DNA from: Streptomyces sp. NBC_00370
GTDB lineage: Bacteria; Actinomycetota; Actinomycetes; Streptomycetales; Streptomycetaceae
DNA length: 64,000 nt
Assembly (NCBI RefSeq): GCF_036084755.1
Contig: NZ_CP107968.1
Coordinates: 4,309,501-4,373,500, forward strand
Direction: 5' to 3'
Part shown: piece by piece, positions 33,891 to 41,821 of the stretch
How positions within the stretch are numbered: the first letter of the stretch is position 1
How the letters are laid out: each line of letters begins with the position of its first letter
Position numbers and translations under genes: made by a program
The notes under the pieces: generated by a model
What the model was told of the DNA's origin: nothing
What the model saw: the letters and a program-made list of their open reading frames with translations, nothing else
Databases searched by the model: none

Positions 33891-35333
33891 GTGCCGACAG
33901 CCAACGAAGACAGCCCCAGTGCACTGAGCCAGGTGCAGCGCCGCGCGGTCAGCGAACTGCTGCGGGTGTCCCCCGTCGCCGACGACCTCGCCCGCAGGTT
34001 CCAGGAAGCCGGATTCAGCCTCGCCCTGGTCGGCGGATCGGTCAGGGATGCCCTTCTCGGCCGGCTCGGCAACGACCTGGACTTCACGACCGACGCCCGC
34101 CCCGACGATGTGCTGAAGATCGTCAGACCGTGGGCGGACTCGGTGTGGGAGGTCGGGATCGCCTTCGGCACGGTCGGCTGCCAGAAGAACGGCTACCAGA
34201 TCGAGGTCACGACGTACCGGTCCGAGGCGTACGACCGCACGTCGCGCAAGCCCGAGGTGTCCTACGGCGACTCCATCGAGCAGGACCTCGTCCGCCGCGA
34301 CTTCACCGTGAACGCGATGGCCGTCGCGCTGCCGCAGAAGGAGTTCATCGACCCGCACGGCGGTCTTGAGGACCTTTCCGCGCGGGTGCTCCGTACGCCC
34401 GGCACCCCGGAGGAGTCCTTCTCCGACGATCCGCTGCGCATGCTCAGGGCGGCACGCTTCGCCGCGCAGCTGGACTTCGAGGTCGCCCCCGAGGTGGTCG
34501 CCGCCATGAAGGCGATGTCCGACCGTATCGAGATCGTCTCCGCCGAGCGGGTCCGCGACGAGCTGAACAAGCTGCTGCTCTCCGCACAGCCCCGCAAGGG
34601 CCTGGCGCTGCTCGTCGACACCGGCCTCGCCGACCGCGTACTGCCCGAGCTGCCGGCGCTGCGGCTGGAGAGCGACGAGCACCACCGGCACAAGGATGTC
34701 TACGAGCACTCGCTGACCGTGCTGGAGCAGGCCATCGACCTGGAGGAGGACGGTCCCGACCTCGTGCTGCGGCTGGCCGCGCTGCTCCACGACATCGGCA
34801 AGCCCAGGACCCGGCGTTTCGAGTCGGACGGCCGGGTGTCCTTCCACCACCACGAGATGGTCGGCGCCAAGCTCACCAAGAAGCGGATGACCGCGCTCAA
34901 GTACTCCAACGAGATGGTCCGCGACGTCTCACGGCTGGTGGAGCTGCATCTGCGCTTCCACGGCTACGGGACCGGCGAGTGGACGGACTCGGCGGTACGA
35001 CGCTACGTACGCGACGCGGGCCCGCTGCTGACGCGGCTGCACAAACTGACCCGCTCGGACTGCACCACACGCAACAAGCGCAAGGCGGCAGCCCTCTCCC
35101 GCGCCTACGACGGGCTGGAGAACCGCATCGCCCAGCTGCAGGAGCAGGAGGAGCTGGACTCCATCAGGCCCGATCTGGACGGCAACGAGATCATGGGGAT
35201 CCTGGGGGTCGGTCCTGGTCCGGTGATCGGTAAGGCCTACACGTTCCTGCTGGAGCTGCGGCTGGAGAACGGGCCGATGGAACGCGAAGCGGCTGTCGCG
35301 GCGCTCACGTCATGGTGGGCGGCGCAGAGCTGA
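33891..35333 (+). CDS. pcnA: CCA tRNA nucleotidyltransferase
   Basis: 480 residues. It adds or repairs the 3' CCA of tRNA, needed because the tRNAs here do not encode it. Nucleotidyltransferase motif LVGGSVRDALLGRLGNDLDFTT (about 42-63), RRDFTVNAMAV, RMLRAARFAAQL, then an HD domain with HRHKDVYEHSLTVL and LLHDIGKP. I use the GTG at 33891 (MPTANEDSPS); it has no ribosome-binding site, and TACCCT 8 bases upstream suggests a leaderless transcript. Divergent from DUF6049 across 210 bp with no NUDIX gene between. Confidence 0.95.
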   Translation: MPTANEDSPSALSQVQRRAVSELLRVSPVADDLARRFQEAGFSLALVGGSVRDALLGRLGNDLDFTTDARPDDVLKIVRPWADSVWEVGIAFGTVGCQKNGYQIEVTTYRSEAYDRTSRKPEVSYGDSIEQDLVRRDFTVNAMAVALPQKEFIDPHGGLEDLSARVLRTPGTPEESFSDDPLRMLRAARFAAQLDFEVAPEVVAAMKAMSDRIEIVSAERVRDELNKLLLSAQPRKGLALLVDTGLADRVLPELPALRLESDEHHRHKDVYEHSLTVLEQAIDLEEDGPDLVLRLAALLHDIGKPRTRRFESDGRVSFHHHEMVGAKLTKKRMTALKYSNEMVRDVSRLVELHLRFHGYGTGEWTDSAVRRYVRDAGPLLTRLHKLTRSDCTTRNKRKAAALSRAYDGLENRIAQLQEQEELDSIRPDLDGNEIMGILGVGPGPVIGKAYTFLLELRLENGPMEREAAVAALTSWWAAQS

Positions 35334-35362
35334 GCGACGTGGTCAGCGGAACCGTCAGTTTC

Positions 35363-35400
35363 GACGGGGGTCATGTTTCACGTGAAACATGACCCCCGTC
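35363..35400. terminator. 38-bp perfect palindrome containing parS, between convergent genes
   Basis: The sequence from 35363 to 35400 is a perfect inverted repeat with no spacer, arms GACGGGGGTCATGTTTCAC and complement, centred on parS site 5. It follows the pcnA stop by 30 bases and contains the stop codon of the convergent MFS gene. As RNA it would form a long hairpin on either strand, so it may end both transcripts (inference). Confidence 0.75.
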
Positions 35401-36684
35401 GGTCATCGGGGCCGACGGTGTTTCACGTGAAACATTGGCGCCGCGCGCCACTGACAGTGCCACCGCCGCGTAGAGGAAGGCGACCGCCACCACCAGCGGC
35501 ACCGAGCGGCCGTCCGGCGGCAGAACCAGCGCGGCCACGGCCGCCGCTCCGACGAAGGCGACATTGAACAGCACGTCGTAGAGCGAGAACACCCGGCCAC
35601 GGAAGGCGTCGTCGACCGAGGTCTGCACCACGGTGTCGGTGGCGATCTTCGCGCCCTGGGTGACCAGACCCAGAACGAACGCGGCGGCCAGCACCGGCCC
35701 CGGTGTGAAGGTGAGCCCCAGCGCCGGTACGAGCACGGCGGCCGAACCGGCGCACACCACCATCCAGCCGTACGGGCCGAGCCGCCCGGTCGCCCACGGC
35801 GTGATGACGGCGGCGACGAAGAAGCCCGCCCCGGAGACGGCCAGTGCCACCCCGAGCAGCGCCAGCCCCTCGGACTCCTGTGTCGTCCAGGCGTAGCGGC
35901 AGAGCATCAGCACCGTCACGGTCAGTGCTCCGTAGCAGAAGCGCAGGACCGTCATCGCGGCGAGCGAGCGGGCGGCGTCCCGCCGTTCGGCGAGATGGCG
36001 CAGCCCGGCGGTGAGCCCGCGCAGCGTGGAGGCGAGTGCGTCGGTCAGCCGCGGCCGGTCAGGTACCCGGTCGGGACCCAGCAGTTCGCGGGCCATCAGG
36101 AGCGAGGTGAGTGCCGCACAGAGATAGAGGACAGAGCCCAGCAGGACGACGCCGGCGTCGGAGTCGACGACCGTCAGCCGGAAGACGAAGGCGAGCCCGC
36201 CGCCCAGCGTCGCGGCGAGGGTGCCGGCGGTCGGGGAGAGCGAGTTGGCGACGACGAGCTGCTCGGCGCCGGTCACATGCGGCAGGGCGGCCGACAGCCC
36301 GGAGAGCACGAACCGGTTGACCGCGGTTACGGACAGCGCGGAGACGTAGAAGAGCCAGTCCGGGACGGAGGCCACGACGAGGACGGCTGTGCAGCCGGCC
36401 AGCACGGCCCGCAGGAGGTTGCCGAAGAGGAACACCTGCCGGCGCTGCCAGCGGTCCAGCAGGACTCCGGCGAACGGGCCGATCAGTGAGTACGGCAGCA
36501 GCAGGACCGCCATGGCCGAGGCGATGGCGGCGGGCGAGGTCTGTTTCTCGGGGGAGAAGACGACGTACGTGGCCAGCGCCACCTGGAAGACCCCGTCGGC
36601 GGCCTGCGACAGCAGCCGGACCGCCAGCAGGCGGCGGAAATCGGGCAGGCGCAGGAGTACGCGCAGATCACCTACGACGGGCAT
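35371..36684 (-). CDS. MFS transporter
   Basis: 437 residues from ATG 36684 (MPVVGDLRVLLRLPDF); a GTG at 36705 is an alternative. Twelve hydrophobic segments; the loop-2 motif GPFAGVLLDRWQRRQVF is typical of the major facilitator family, and the order resembles MFS_3-type exporters. The substrate is unknown. The C-terminal 20 residues include VSRET twice, because two parS sites are built into the coding sequence. A terminator hairpin upstream (36721-36759) separates it from ino1. Confidence 0.88.
   Translation of the reverse strand: MPVVGDLRVLLRLPDFRRLLAVRLLSQAADGVFQVALATYVVFSPEKQTSPAAIASAMAVLLLPYSLIGPFAGVLLDRWQRRQVFLFGNLLRAVLAGCTAVLVVASVPDWLFYVSALSVTAVNRFVLSGLSAALPHVTGAEQLVVANSLSPTAGTLAATLGGGLAFVFRLTVVDSDAGVVLLGSVLYLCAALTSLLMARELLGPDRVPDRPRLTDALASTLRGLTAGLRHLAERRDAARSLAAMTVLRFCYGALTVTVLMLCRYAWTTQESEGLALLGVALAVSGAGFFVAAVITPWATGRLGPYGWMVVCAGSAAVLVPALGLTFTPGPVLAAAFVLGLVTQGAKIATDTVVQTSVDDAFRGRVFSLYDVLFNVAFVGAAAVAALVLPPDGRSVPLVVAVAFLYAAVALSVARGANVSRETPSAPMTDGGHVSRET
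35374..35389. promoter_or_regulatory. parS: parS site 5
   Basis: Perfect TGTTTCACGTGAAACA at the centre of the 38-bp palindrome; in the MFS gene it encodes the last residues HVSRET before the stop. Confidence 0.97.
35419..35434. promoter_or_regulatory. parS: parS site 6
   Basis: A second perfect TGTTTCACGTGAAACA, centre to centre 45 bp from site 5, also inside the 3' end of the MFS gene (NVSRET). Confidence 0.97.
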
Positions 36685-36720
36685 GTGGATCAGCGTCACA
36701 CACATCCGTGGGGCACGTAC

Positions 36721-36759
36721 GAGAAGGGTCCCCGGGCGGGCAGCCCGGGGACCCTTCTC
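36721..36759 (-). terminator. ino1 terminator hairpin
   Basis: 17-bp perfect stem (36721-36737 with 36743-36759), 5-base loop, 22 bases after the ino1 stop on the minus strand. Confidence 0.85.
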
Positions 36760-36781
36760 ATGGACGCTGTGGAGCGGTGGT

Positions 36782-37864
36782 TCAGCGCTCGACGTCGCCG
36801 CGGATGAACTTCTCGACGTTCTCGCGGGCCTCGTCGTCGTAGTACTGGACCGGCGGGGACTTCATGAAGTAAGAGGAAGCGGAGAGGATCGGGCCGCCGA
36901 TGCCGCGGTCCTTGGCGATCTTCGCAGCGCGCACGGCGTCGATGATGACACCGGCGGAGTTCGGGGAGTCCCAGACCTCCAGCTTGTACTCCAGGTTCAG
37001 CGGAACGTCGCCGAACGCGCGGCCCTCAAGGCGGACGTACGCCCACTTGCGGTCGTCCAGCCAGGCCACGTAGTCCGAAGGACCGATGTGGACGTTGTCG
37101 GCGCCCAGGTCACGGTCACGGATCTGCGAGGTGACGGCCTGCGTCTTGGAGATCTTCTTGGACTCGAGACGCTCGCGCTCAAGCATGTTCTTGAAGTCCA
37201 TGTTGCCGCCGACGTTCAGCTGCATCGTGCGCTCCAGGACCACGCCGCGGTCCTCGAAGAGCTTCGCCATGACGCGGTGCGTGATGGTCGCGCCGACCTG
37301 GGACTTGATGTCGTCGCCGACGATCGGGACACCGGCCTCGGTGAACTTGTCCGCCCACTCCTTCGTGCCGGCGATGAAGACCGGGAGGGCGTTGACGAAG
37401 GCGACCTTGGCGTCGATGGCGCACTGCGCGTAGTACTTCGCAGCGGACTCCGAACCGACCGGCAGGTAGCAGACCAGCACGTCGACCTGACGGTCCTTGA
37501 GGGTCTGGACGATGTCGACCGGAGCCTCGTCGGACTCCTCGATGGTCTCGCGGTAGTACTTGCCCAGACCGTCAAGGGTGTGGCCGCGCTGGACGGTGAG
37601 GCCCGTCGACGGCACGTCACAGATCTTGATGGTGTTGTTCTCACTGGCACCGATGGCGTCAGCGAGGTCGAGACCGACCTTCTTCGCGTCGACGTCGAAG
37701 GCGGCCACGAACTCGACGTCCCGCACGTGGTAGTCGCCGAACTGGACGTGCATCAGACCCGGCACCTTGCCCGCCGGGTCAGCGTCCTTGTAGTACTCGA
37801 CGCCTTGAACCAGCGAGGAGGCGCAGTTCCCCACGCCGACGATGGCTACGCGAACCGAACCCAT
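36782..37864 (-). CDS. ino1: Inositol-3-phosphate synthase
   Basis: 360 residues from ATG 37864 with GGAG upstream. It turns glucose 6-phosphate into myo-inositol 3-phosphate, needed for phosphatidylinositol and mycothiol. NAD motif VAIVGVGNCASSLVQG at the start, conserved LPVGSESAAKYYA, and GDDIKSQVGATITHR and TMQLNVGGNMDFKNM in the catalytic domain. The PadR gene ends 59 bases upstream on the same strand, so the regulator may control this operon. Confidence 0.96.
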   Translation of the reverse strand: MGSVRVAIVGVGNCASSLVQGVEYYKDADPAGKVPGLMHVQFGDYHVRDVEFVAAFDVDAKKVGLDLADAIGASENNTIKICDVPSTGLTVQRGHTLDGLGKYYRETIEESDEAPVDIVQTLKDRQVDVLVCYLPVGSESAAKYYAQCAIDAKVAFVNALPVFIAGTKEWADKFTEAGVPIVGDDIKSQVGATITHRVMAKLFEDRGVVLERTMQLNVGGNMDFKNMLERERLESKKISKTQAVTSQIRDRDLGADNVHIGPSDYVAWLDDRKWAYVRLEGRAFGDVPLNLEYKLEVWDSPNSAGVIIDAVRAAKIAKDRGIGGPILSASSYFMKSPPVQYYDDEARENVEKFIRGDVER

Positions 37865-37923
37865 TCCTGTTGCTCCCTGTGTGTTCTCGGTGTTTCTGCT
37901 GAGGCCCGACGGAAATGCGGGCC

Positions 37924-38652
37924 TCACTTGGCGGTGTCGGCGGACGGATCCGGTCCGGGATGCCGCGGGGGCGTACCCCCGGCAGATGCGGCATCCCGGC
38001 CCCGGGGCAGGCCATCCGTTTCTCCCGGTGTGTGGTTCTCAGGTGTGTCTTCGTGCTGGGCGGCACCGGCCGGGTCGGATCGTCGCTGATCCCGTCCTGA
38101 CCGCTCGCTCTCGATGAGCTCGTTCAGCCAGCGGACCTCGCGCTCCACGGACTCCATGCCGTGCCGCTGCAGCTCCAGCGTGTAGTCGTCCAGACGCTCG
38201 CGCGTCCGGGACAGGGAGGCGCTCATCTTCTCCAGACGCTCCTCCAGCCGGCTGCGACGGCCTTCCAGCACCCGCATCCGTACTTCACGCTCCGTCTGGC
38301 CGAAGAAGGCGAAACGAGCGGCGAAGTGCTCATCCTCCCAGGCGTCGGGACCGGCACTCGAGAGCAGTTCCTCGAAGTGCTCCTTGCCTTCCGCCGTCAA
38401 TCGGTAGACGATCTTGGCGCGCCGCCCCGCGAGTGACGCGGCGAGCGCGTCCTCCGGAGCACTGCCCGGTTCCTCGATCAACCAGCCGCTGGCGACCAGC
38501 GTCTTGAGACACGGATATAGGGTTCCGTAGCTGAACGCCCGGAAGATCCCCAGCGACGTGTTGAGCCGTTTGCGCAGCTCATAGCCGTGCATCGGGGATT
38601 CACGCAGCAGACCCAGGACGGCGAACTCAAGGATGCCAGAGCGTCTGCTCAC
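37924..38652 (-). CDS. PadR-family transcriptional regulator
   Basis: 242 residues from GTG 38652 with GGAGG upstream. The winged-helix domain ILEFAVLGLLRESPMHGYELRKRL...FRAFSYGTLYPCLKTLVASGWL is residues 5-60, with the wing YRLTAEGKEHFEELL. A long coiled-coil region (about 120-180) drives dimerisation, and the tail is disordered. A 23-bp palindrome on its own promoter argues for autorepression. It is the first gene of a PadR-ino1 pair. Confidence 0.94.
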   Translation of the reverse strand: MSRRSGILEFAVLGLLRESPMHGYELRKRLNTSLGIFRAFSYGTLYPCLKTLVASGWLIEEPGSAPEDALAASLAGRRAKIVYRLTAEGKEHFEELLSSAGPDAWEDEHFAARFAFFGQTEREVRMRVLEGRRSRLEERLEKMSASLSRTRERLDDYTLELQRHGMESVEREVRWLNELIESERSGRDQRRSDPAGAAQHEDTPENHTPGETDGLPRGRDAASAGGTPPRHPGPDPSADTAK

Positions 38653-38691
38653 CCCTCGCCTCCTCCGTCGTCCGGGACACTTATGCCGCGC

Positions 38692-38714
38692 TGATGTATC
38701 GACTCGATACATCA
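38692..38714. promoter_or_regulatory. PadR operator
   Basis: Perfect palindrome: two 11-base arms TGATGTATCGA and TCGATACATCA around a single C. Its ATGTATCGA...TCGATACAT form matches PadR-type operators. It lies just downstream of the predicted padR -10, over the likely transcription start. Confidence 0.88.
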
Positions 38715-38716
38715 GG

Positions 38717-38745
38717 ACGATAGAACGAAGTTGCAGTTGCGACAA
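38717..38745 (-). promoter_or_regulatory. padR promoter
   Basis: On the minus strand TTGTCG (38745-38740), a 17-bp spacer and TATCGT (38722-38717). It is about 65 bases before the padR start and partly occluded by the operator. The remaining 38750-39013 holds the start-up region of the divergent PBP gene; I see no other gene in this 361-bp gap. Confidence 0.7.
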
Positions 38746-39013
38746 GAGGGGACACGGTGAAGGCCGTCACATCGTCAATTCACAGCGAGCAACTTGCGTG
38801 GTTTGGGGTGAACTTCAGTACTGGGCGGGTTTTGACCGTGCGTAGTCTGTGCGGCATGCAGACCACCGGAGACCGCATGACGCCCGTGAGCGTCGGCTTA
38901 CCGGACGCATGGCGGATGAGCGCCCAGGACGCCTCATCCGTATTCAGTTCGGGGGGACCGGAACTCAACTGCCGCTTCCAGGCGTTCGCGCCTGCCCGAG
39001 GAGTAGTCGTTCG

Positions 39014-41704
39014 ATGAGCGAGCACCGTCGTAAACCGCCACAGCAGCCACAGGGTGGCGGACGTGCCGCGGCCAGGCGTGCAGCACCGCAGCCTTCCGGC
39101 CGCCGCGCAGCCCCGTCCCGAGGAGCCGAACCGGCCGCCTCGGCCTCTGTTCCGCACGAGGAGGACGCCCGCACCTACGGTGGCCGGGCCGAGGCCCGGC
39201 GCGCCCAGCGTGGCGGCCGCAGGCGTGCGGCCGAGACCGGTCCAGGACGTCCGGCCGGCGCCGGCCGCAGCCGCGGTCCTTCGAAGAAGCGGCTGATCGA
39301 CTACCCGCGCTACGACAAGTACGGGTGGCGCCGCTGGATGCCGTCGTGGAAGCTCACCAGCGGTCTGGTCATCGGCTTCGTCGGCTCGCTCATGGCCGCG
39401 GGCACCATCGCGTACGCCATGGTCGGCGTCCCGAACCCCAGCCTCGCCTCCCAGGCGCAGAACAACGTCTACTACTGGGACGACAACACGCCGATGGTCT
39501 CCACCGGCGGTGAGGTCAACCGGCAGGTCATCGGGATCGACCAGATCCCGAAGGCGATGCAGAACGCGGTGGTCTCCGCCGAGAACAAGACCTTCTGGGA
39601 CGACTCGGGCGTCGACCCGATGGGTATCGCCCGCGCCTTCGTCAACATGGCCAAGGGCGGCCAGACCCAGGGTGGCTCGACCATCACCCAGCAGTACGTG
39701 AAGAACGCCCGCCTCGGTGACCAGAGCCAGACGATCAGCCGCAAGATGAAGGAACTCTTCATCTCGATCAAGGTCGGCACCGACATGGAGAAGCCCGACA
39801 TCCTCGCGGGCTACCTGAACACCTCGTACTACGGACGCGGCGCCTACGGCATCCAGGCCGCCGCCCGCACGTACTACGGCATCGACGCCAAGAACCTGAA
39901 TCCGAGCCAGTGCGCCTTCCTGGCCACGCTCCTCAAGGGCGCGACCTACTTCGACCCGGCCGGCGCCCCGGAGATCGACCCGGCTGCGACCAGCGACGCG
40001 AACACCGCTGCCGCCAAGGACCGCTGGAACTGGATCCTCGGCGAGATGGTCAAGGACAAGCACCTCAGCGCCGCCGAACGGGCCAAGTACCCGACCTTCC
40101 CGATGCCCGATCCGCCGAAGAAGAACGCCCAGCTGGGCGGTCAGACCGGCTATCTGGTGGACCTGGCCAAGGCGAACTTCGTCAACAACAACACCCAGGG
40201 CATCACGGAGAAGGACCTCACCCACGGCGGCTACGAGATCCACACGACCTTCAACAAGAAGAAGGTCCAGGAACTGACCAAGGCCGTCACCAAGGTCTAC
40301 GACGAGAACATCGACCCGAAGAAGCGCCCCAAGACCGACACCCATGTCGAGTTCGGCGGCGCCTCGGTCGACCCGGAGACGGGCAAGATCGTCGCGATCT
40401 ACGGCGGCCAGGACGCCACCAAGCACTTCACCGACAACGCCGACCAGACCGGTGCCCAGGTCGGTTCGACCTTCAAGCCGTTCGTGCTGGCGGCCGCGAT
40501 GACCGACGGCGTCAGGGATCCCAAACTCGGTCCCGACCAGGGAGTGGACTCGCGCACCCTCGTCTCTCCCGACAAGAGCCGCTACAGCGGCAAGAACAAG
40601 CTGAAGATCAAGAACTACGACGGCTCGATCTGGCACAACGAGGAGGGCAAGGAGTGGCTGCAGACCAACGACGGCAACGACAGCTTCGGCCCGATCAGCC
40701 TGCGTGAGGCCATGCGGGAATCGGTCAACTCCCCGTACGTCCAGCTCGGCATGGACATCGGCATCCCCCAGGTCAGGCAGTCCGCGATCGACGCCGGGCT
40801 GCTGAAGTCGTCCCTGGGCGCTGAAACCAAAGTGGAAACGCCGTCCTTCTCCATCGGCATCTCCGACCCCAGTGCCATCCGCATGGCGGGTGCCTACTCC
40901 ACCTTCGCCGCGCACGGTGAGCAGCGTGACCCGTACTCGGTGACCGAGGTGCAGCACGCCGGCAAGGTCGTCTACAAGTACGAGGACAAGGCGAAGCGGG
41001 CCTACTCGACGCAGGTCGCCGACAACGTCACCGACGTCCTGCGGACCGTGGTCGACAAGGGCACCGGTACGAACGCGCAGCTCAAGGGACGCCAGGTGGC
41101 CGGCAAGACCGGTACGACCGACGGCAACAAGTCCGCCTGGTTCGTCGGCTACACCCCGCAGCTGTCGACCGCGATCTCCATGTACCGCCTCGACGACAAC
41201 GCCGACGCCAAGGACCGCAAGTTCCTGGAGATGTACGGCACAGGCAACCAGGCGAAGATCCACGGTGCCTCGTTCCCCTCGGAGATCTTCCACGACTACA
41301 TGGAAGCCGCGCTGAAGGGGGAAGAGGCCCTGACCTTCCCGAAGCCCGAGCCGATCGGCTCGGCCGTCTTCGGCGGCGGTGCCAGCAGCCCGAAGCCCAC
41401 GCCCACCGAGACACCGTCCGAGACGCCCTCCGAGACACCTTCGGAGACGACGCAGGCCCCCCCCTCGTCGTCCCAGGCCCCGCCGCCGTCCAGCCCGAGC
41501 TGTGACAAGTTCTTCGGCTGCGCCGACCAGGGTGGCGCGAACCAGGGCGGTGACAACGGCGGGAACGGCGGCGAAGGAACCCCGACGACCACACCGCCGG
41601 GCGGCGACCAGGGCGGAACGGACCAGGGAGGCGGCGAGAACACCGGGAATCCGGACGGCGGAGGCCAGGACGACGGAGGCTTCTTCGGCGGCCCCGGCGG
41701 CTGA
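39014..41704 (+). CDS. Bifunctional class A penicillin-binding protein
   Basis: 896 residues from ATG 39014 with GAGGAG upstream. A disordered Arg/Ala/Pro cytoplasmic tail (1-90), one membrane segment (about 114-137), then a glycosyltransferase domain with catalytic Glu190 in AENKTFWDDSGVDPMG and GGSTITQQYVKN. The transpeptidase domain has SxxK at Ser485/Lys488 (GSTFKPF), SVN at 570-572 and KTG at 698-700. The C-terminal 150 residues are a Pro/Ser/Thr then Gly/Gln/Asp-rich wall-spanning tail. It polymerises and cross-links peptidoglycan. Confidence 0.97.
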   Translation: MSEHRRKPPQQPQGGGRAAARRAAPQPSGRRAAPSRGAEPAASASVPHEEDARTYGGRAEARRAQRGGRRRAAETGPGRPAGAGRSRGPSKKRLIDYPRYDKYGWRRWMPSWKLTSGLVIGFVGSLMAAGTIAYAMVGVPNPSLASQAQNNVYYWDDNTPMVSTGGEVNRQVIGIDQIPKAMQNAVVSAENKTFWDDSGVDPMGIARAFVNMAKGGQTQGGSTITQQYVKNARLGDQSQTISRKMKELFISIKVGTDMEKPDILAGYLNTSYYGRGAYGIQAAARTYYGIDAKNLNPSQCAFLATLLKGATYFDPAGAPEIDPAATSDANTAAAKDRWNWILGEMVKDKHLSAAERAKYPTFPMPDPPKKNAQLGGQTGYLVDLAKANFVNNNTQGITEKDLTHGGYEIHTTFNKKKVQELTKAVTKVYDENIDPKKRPKTDTHVEFGGASVDPETGKIVAIYGGQDATKHFTDNADQTGAQVGSTFKPFVLAAAMTDGVRDPKLGPDQGVDSRTLVSPDKSRYSGKNKLKIKNYDGSIWHNEEGKEWLQTNDGNDSFGPISLREAMRESVNSPYVQLGMDIGIPQVRQSAIDAGLLKSSLGAETKVETPSFSIGISDPSAIRMAGAYSTFAAHGEQRDPYSVTEVQHAGKVVYKYEDKAKRAYSTQVADNVTDVLRTVVDKGTGTNAQLKGRQVAGKTGTTDGNKSAWFVGYTPQLSTAISMYRLDDNADAKDRKFLEMYGTGNQAKIHGASFPSEIFHDYMEAALKGEEALTFPKPEPIGSAVFGGGASSPKPTPTETPSETPSETPSETTQAPPSSSQAPPPSSPSCDKFFGCADQGGANQGGDNGGNGGEGTPTTTPPGGDQGGTDQGGGENTGNPDGGGQDDGGFFGGPGG

Positions 41705-41730
41705 CAGGCCGCTCGGCGCCGTGTTCCTCC

Positions 41731-41784
41731 AGGGCCGCCGCACCAAGCGCGTACAGACCTTGTACGCCTCGGTGCGGCGGCCCT
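41731..41784 (+). terminator. Terminator after the PBP gene
   Basis: Outer 14-bp stem AGGGCCGCCGCACC / GGTGCGGCGGCCCT with an inner GCGTAC/GTACGC stem, 27 bases after the stop. Confidence 0.85.
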
Positions 41785-41821
41785 CGCCATGCGCACAGCG
41801 GCGTACGGCAGGATGTCCAGC

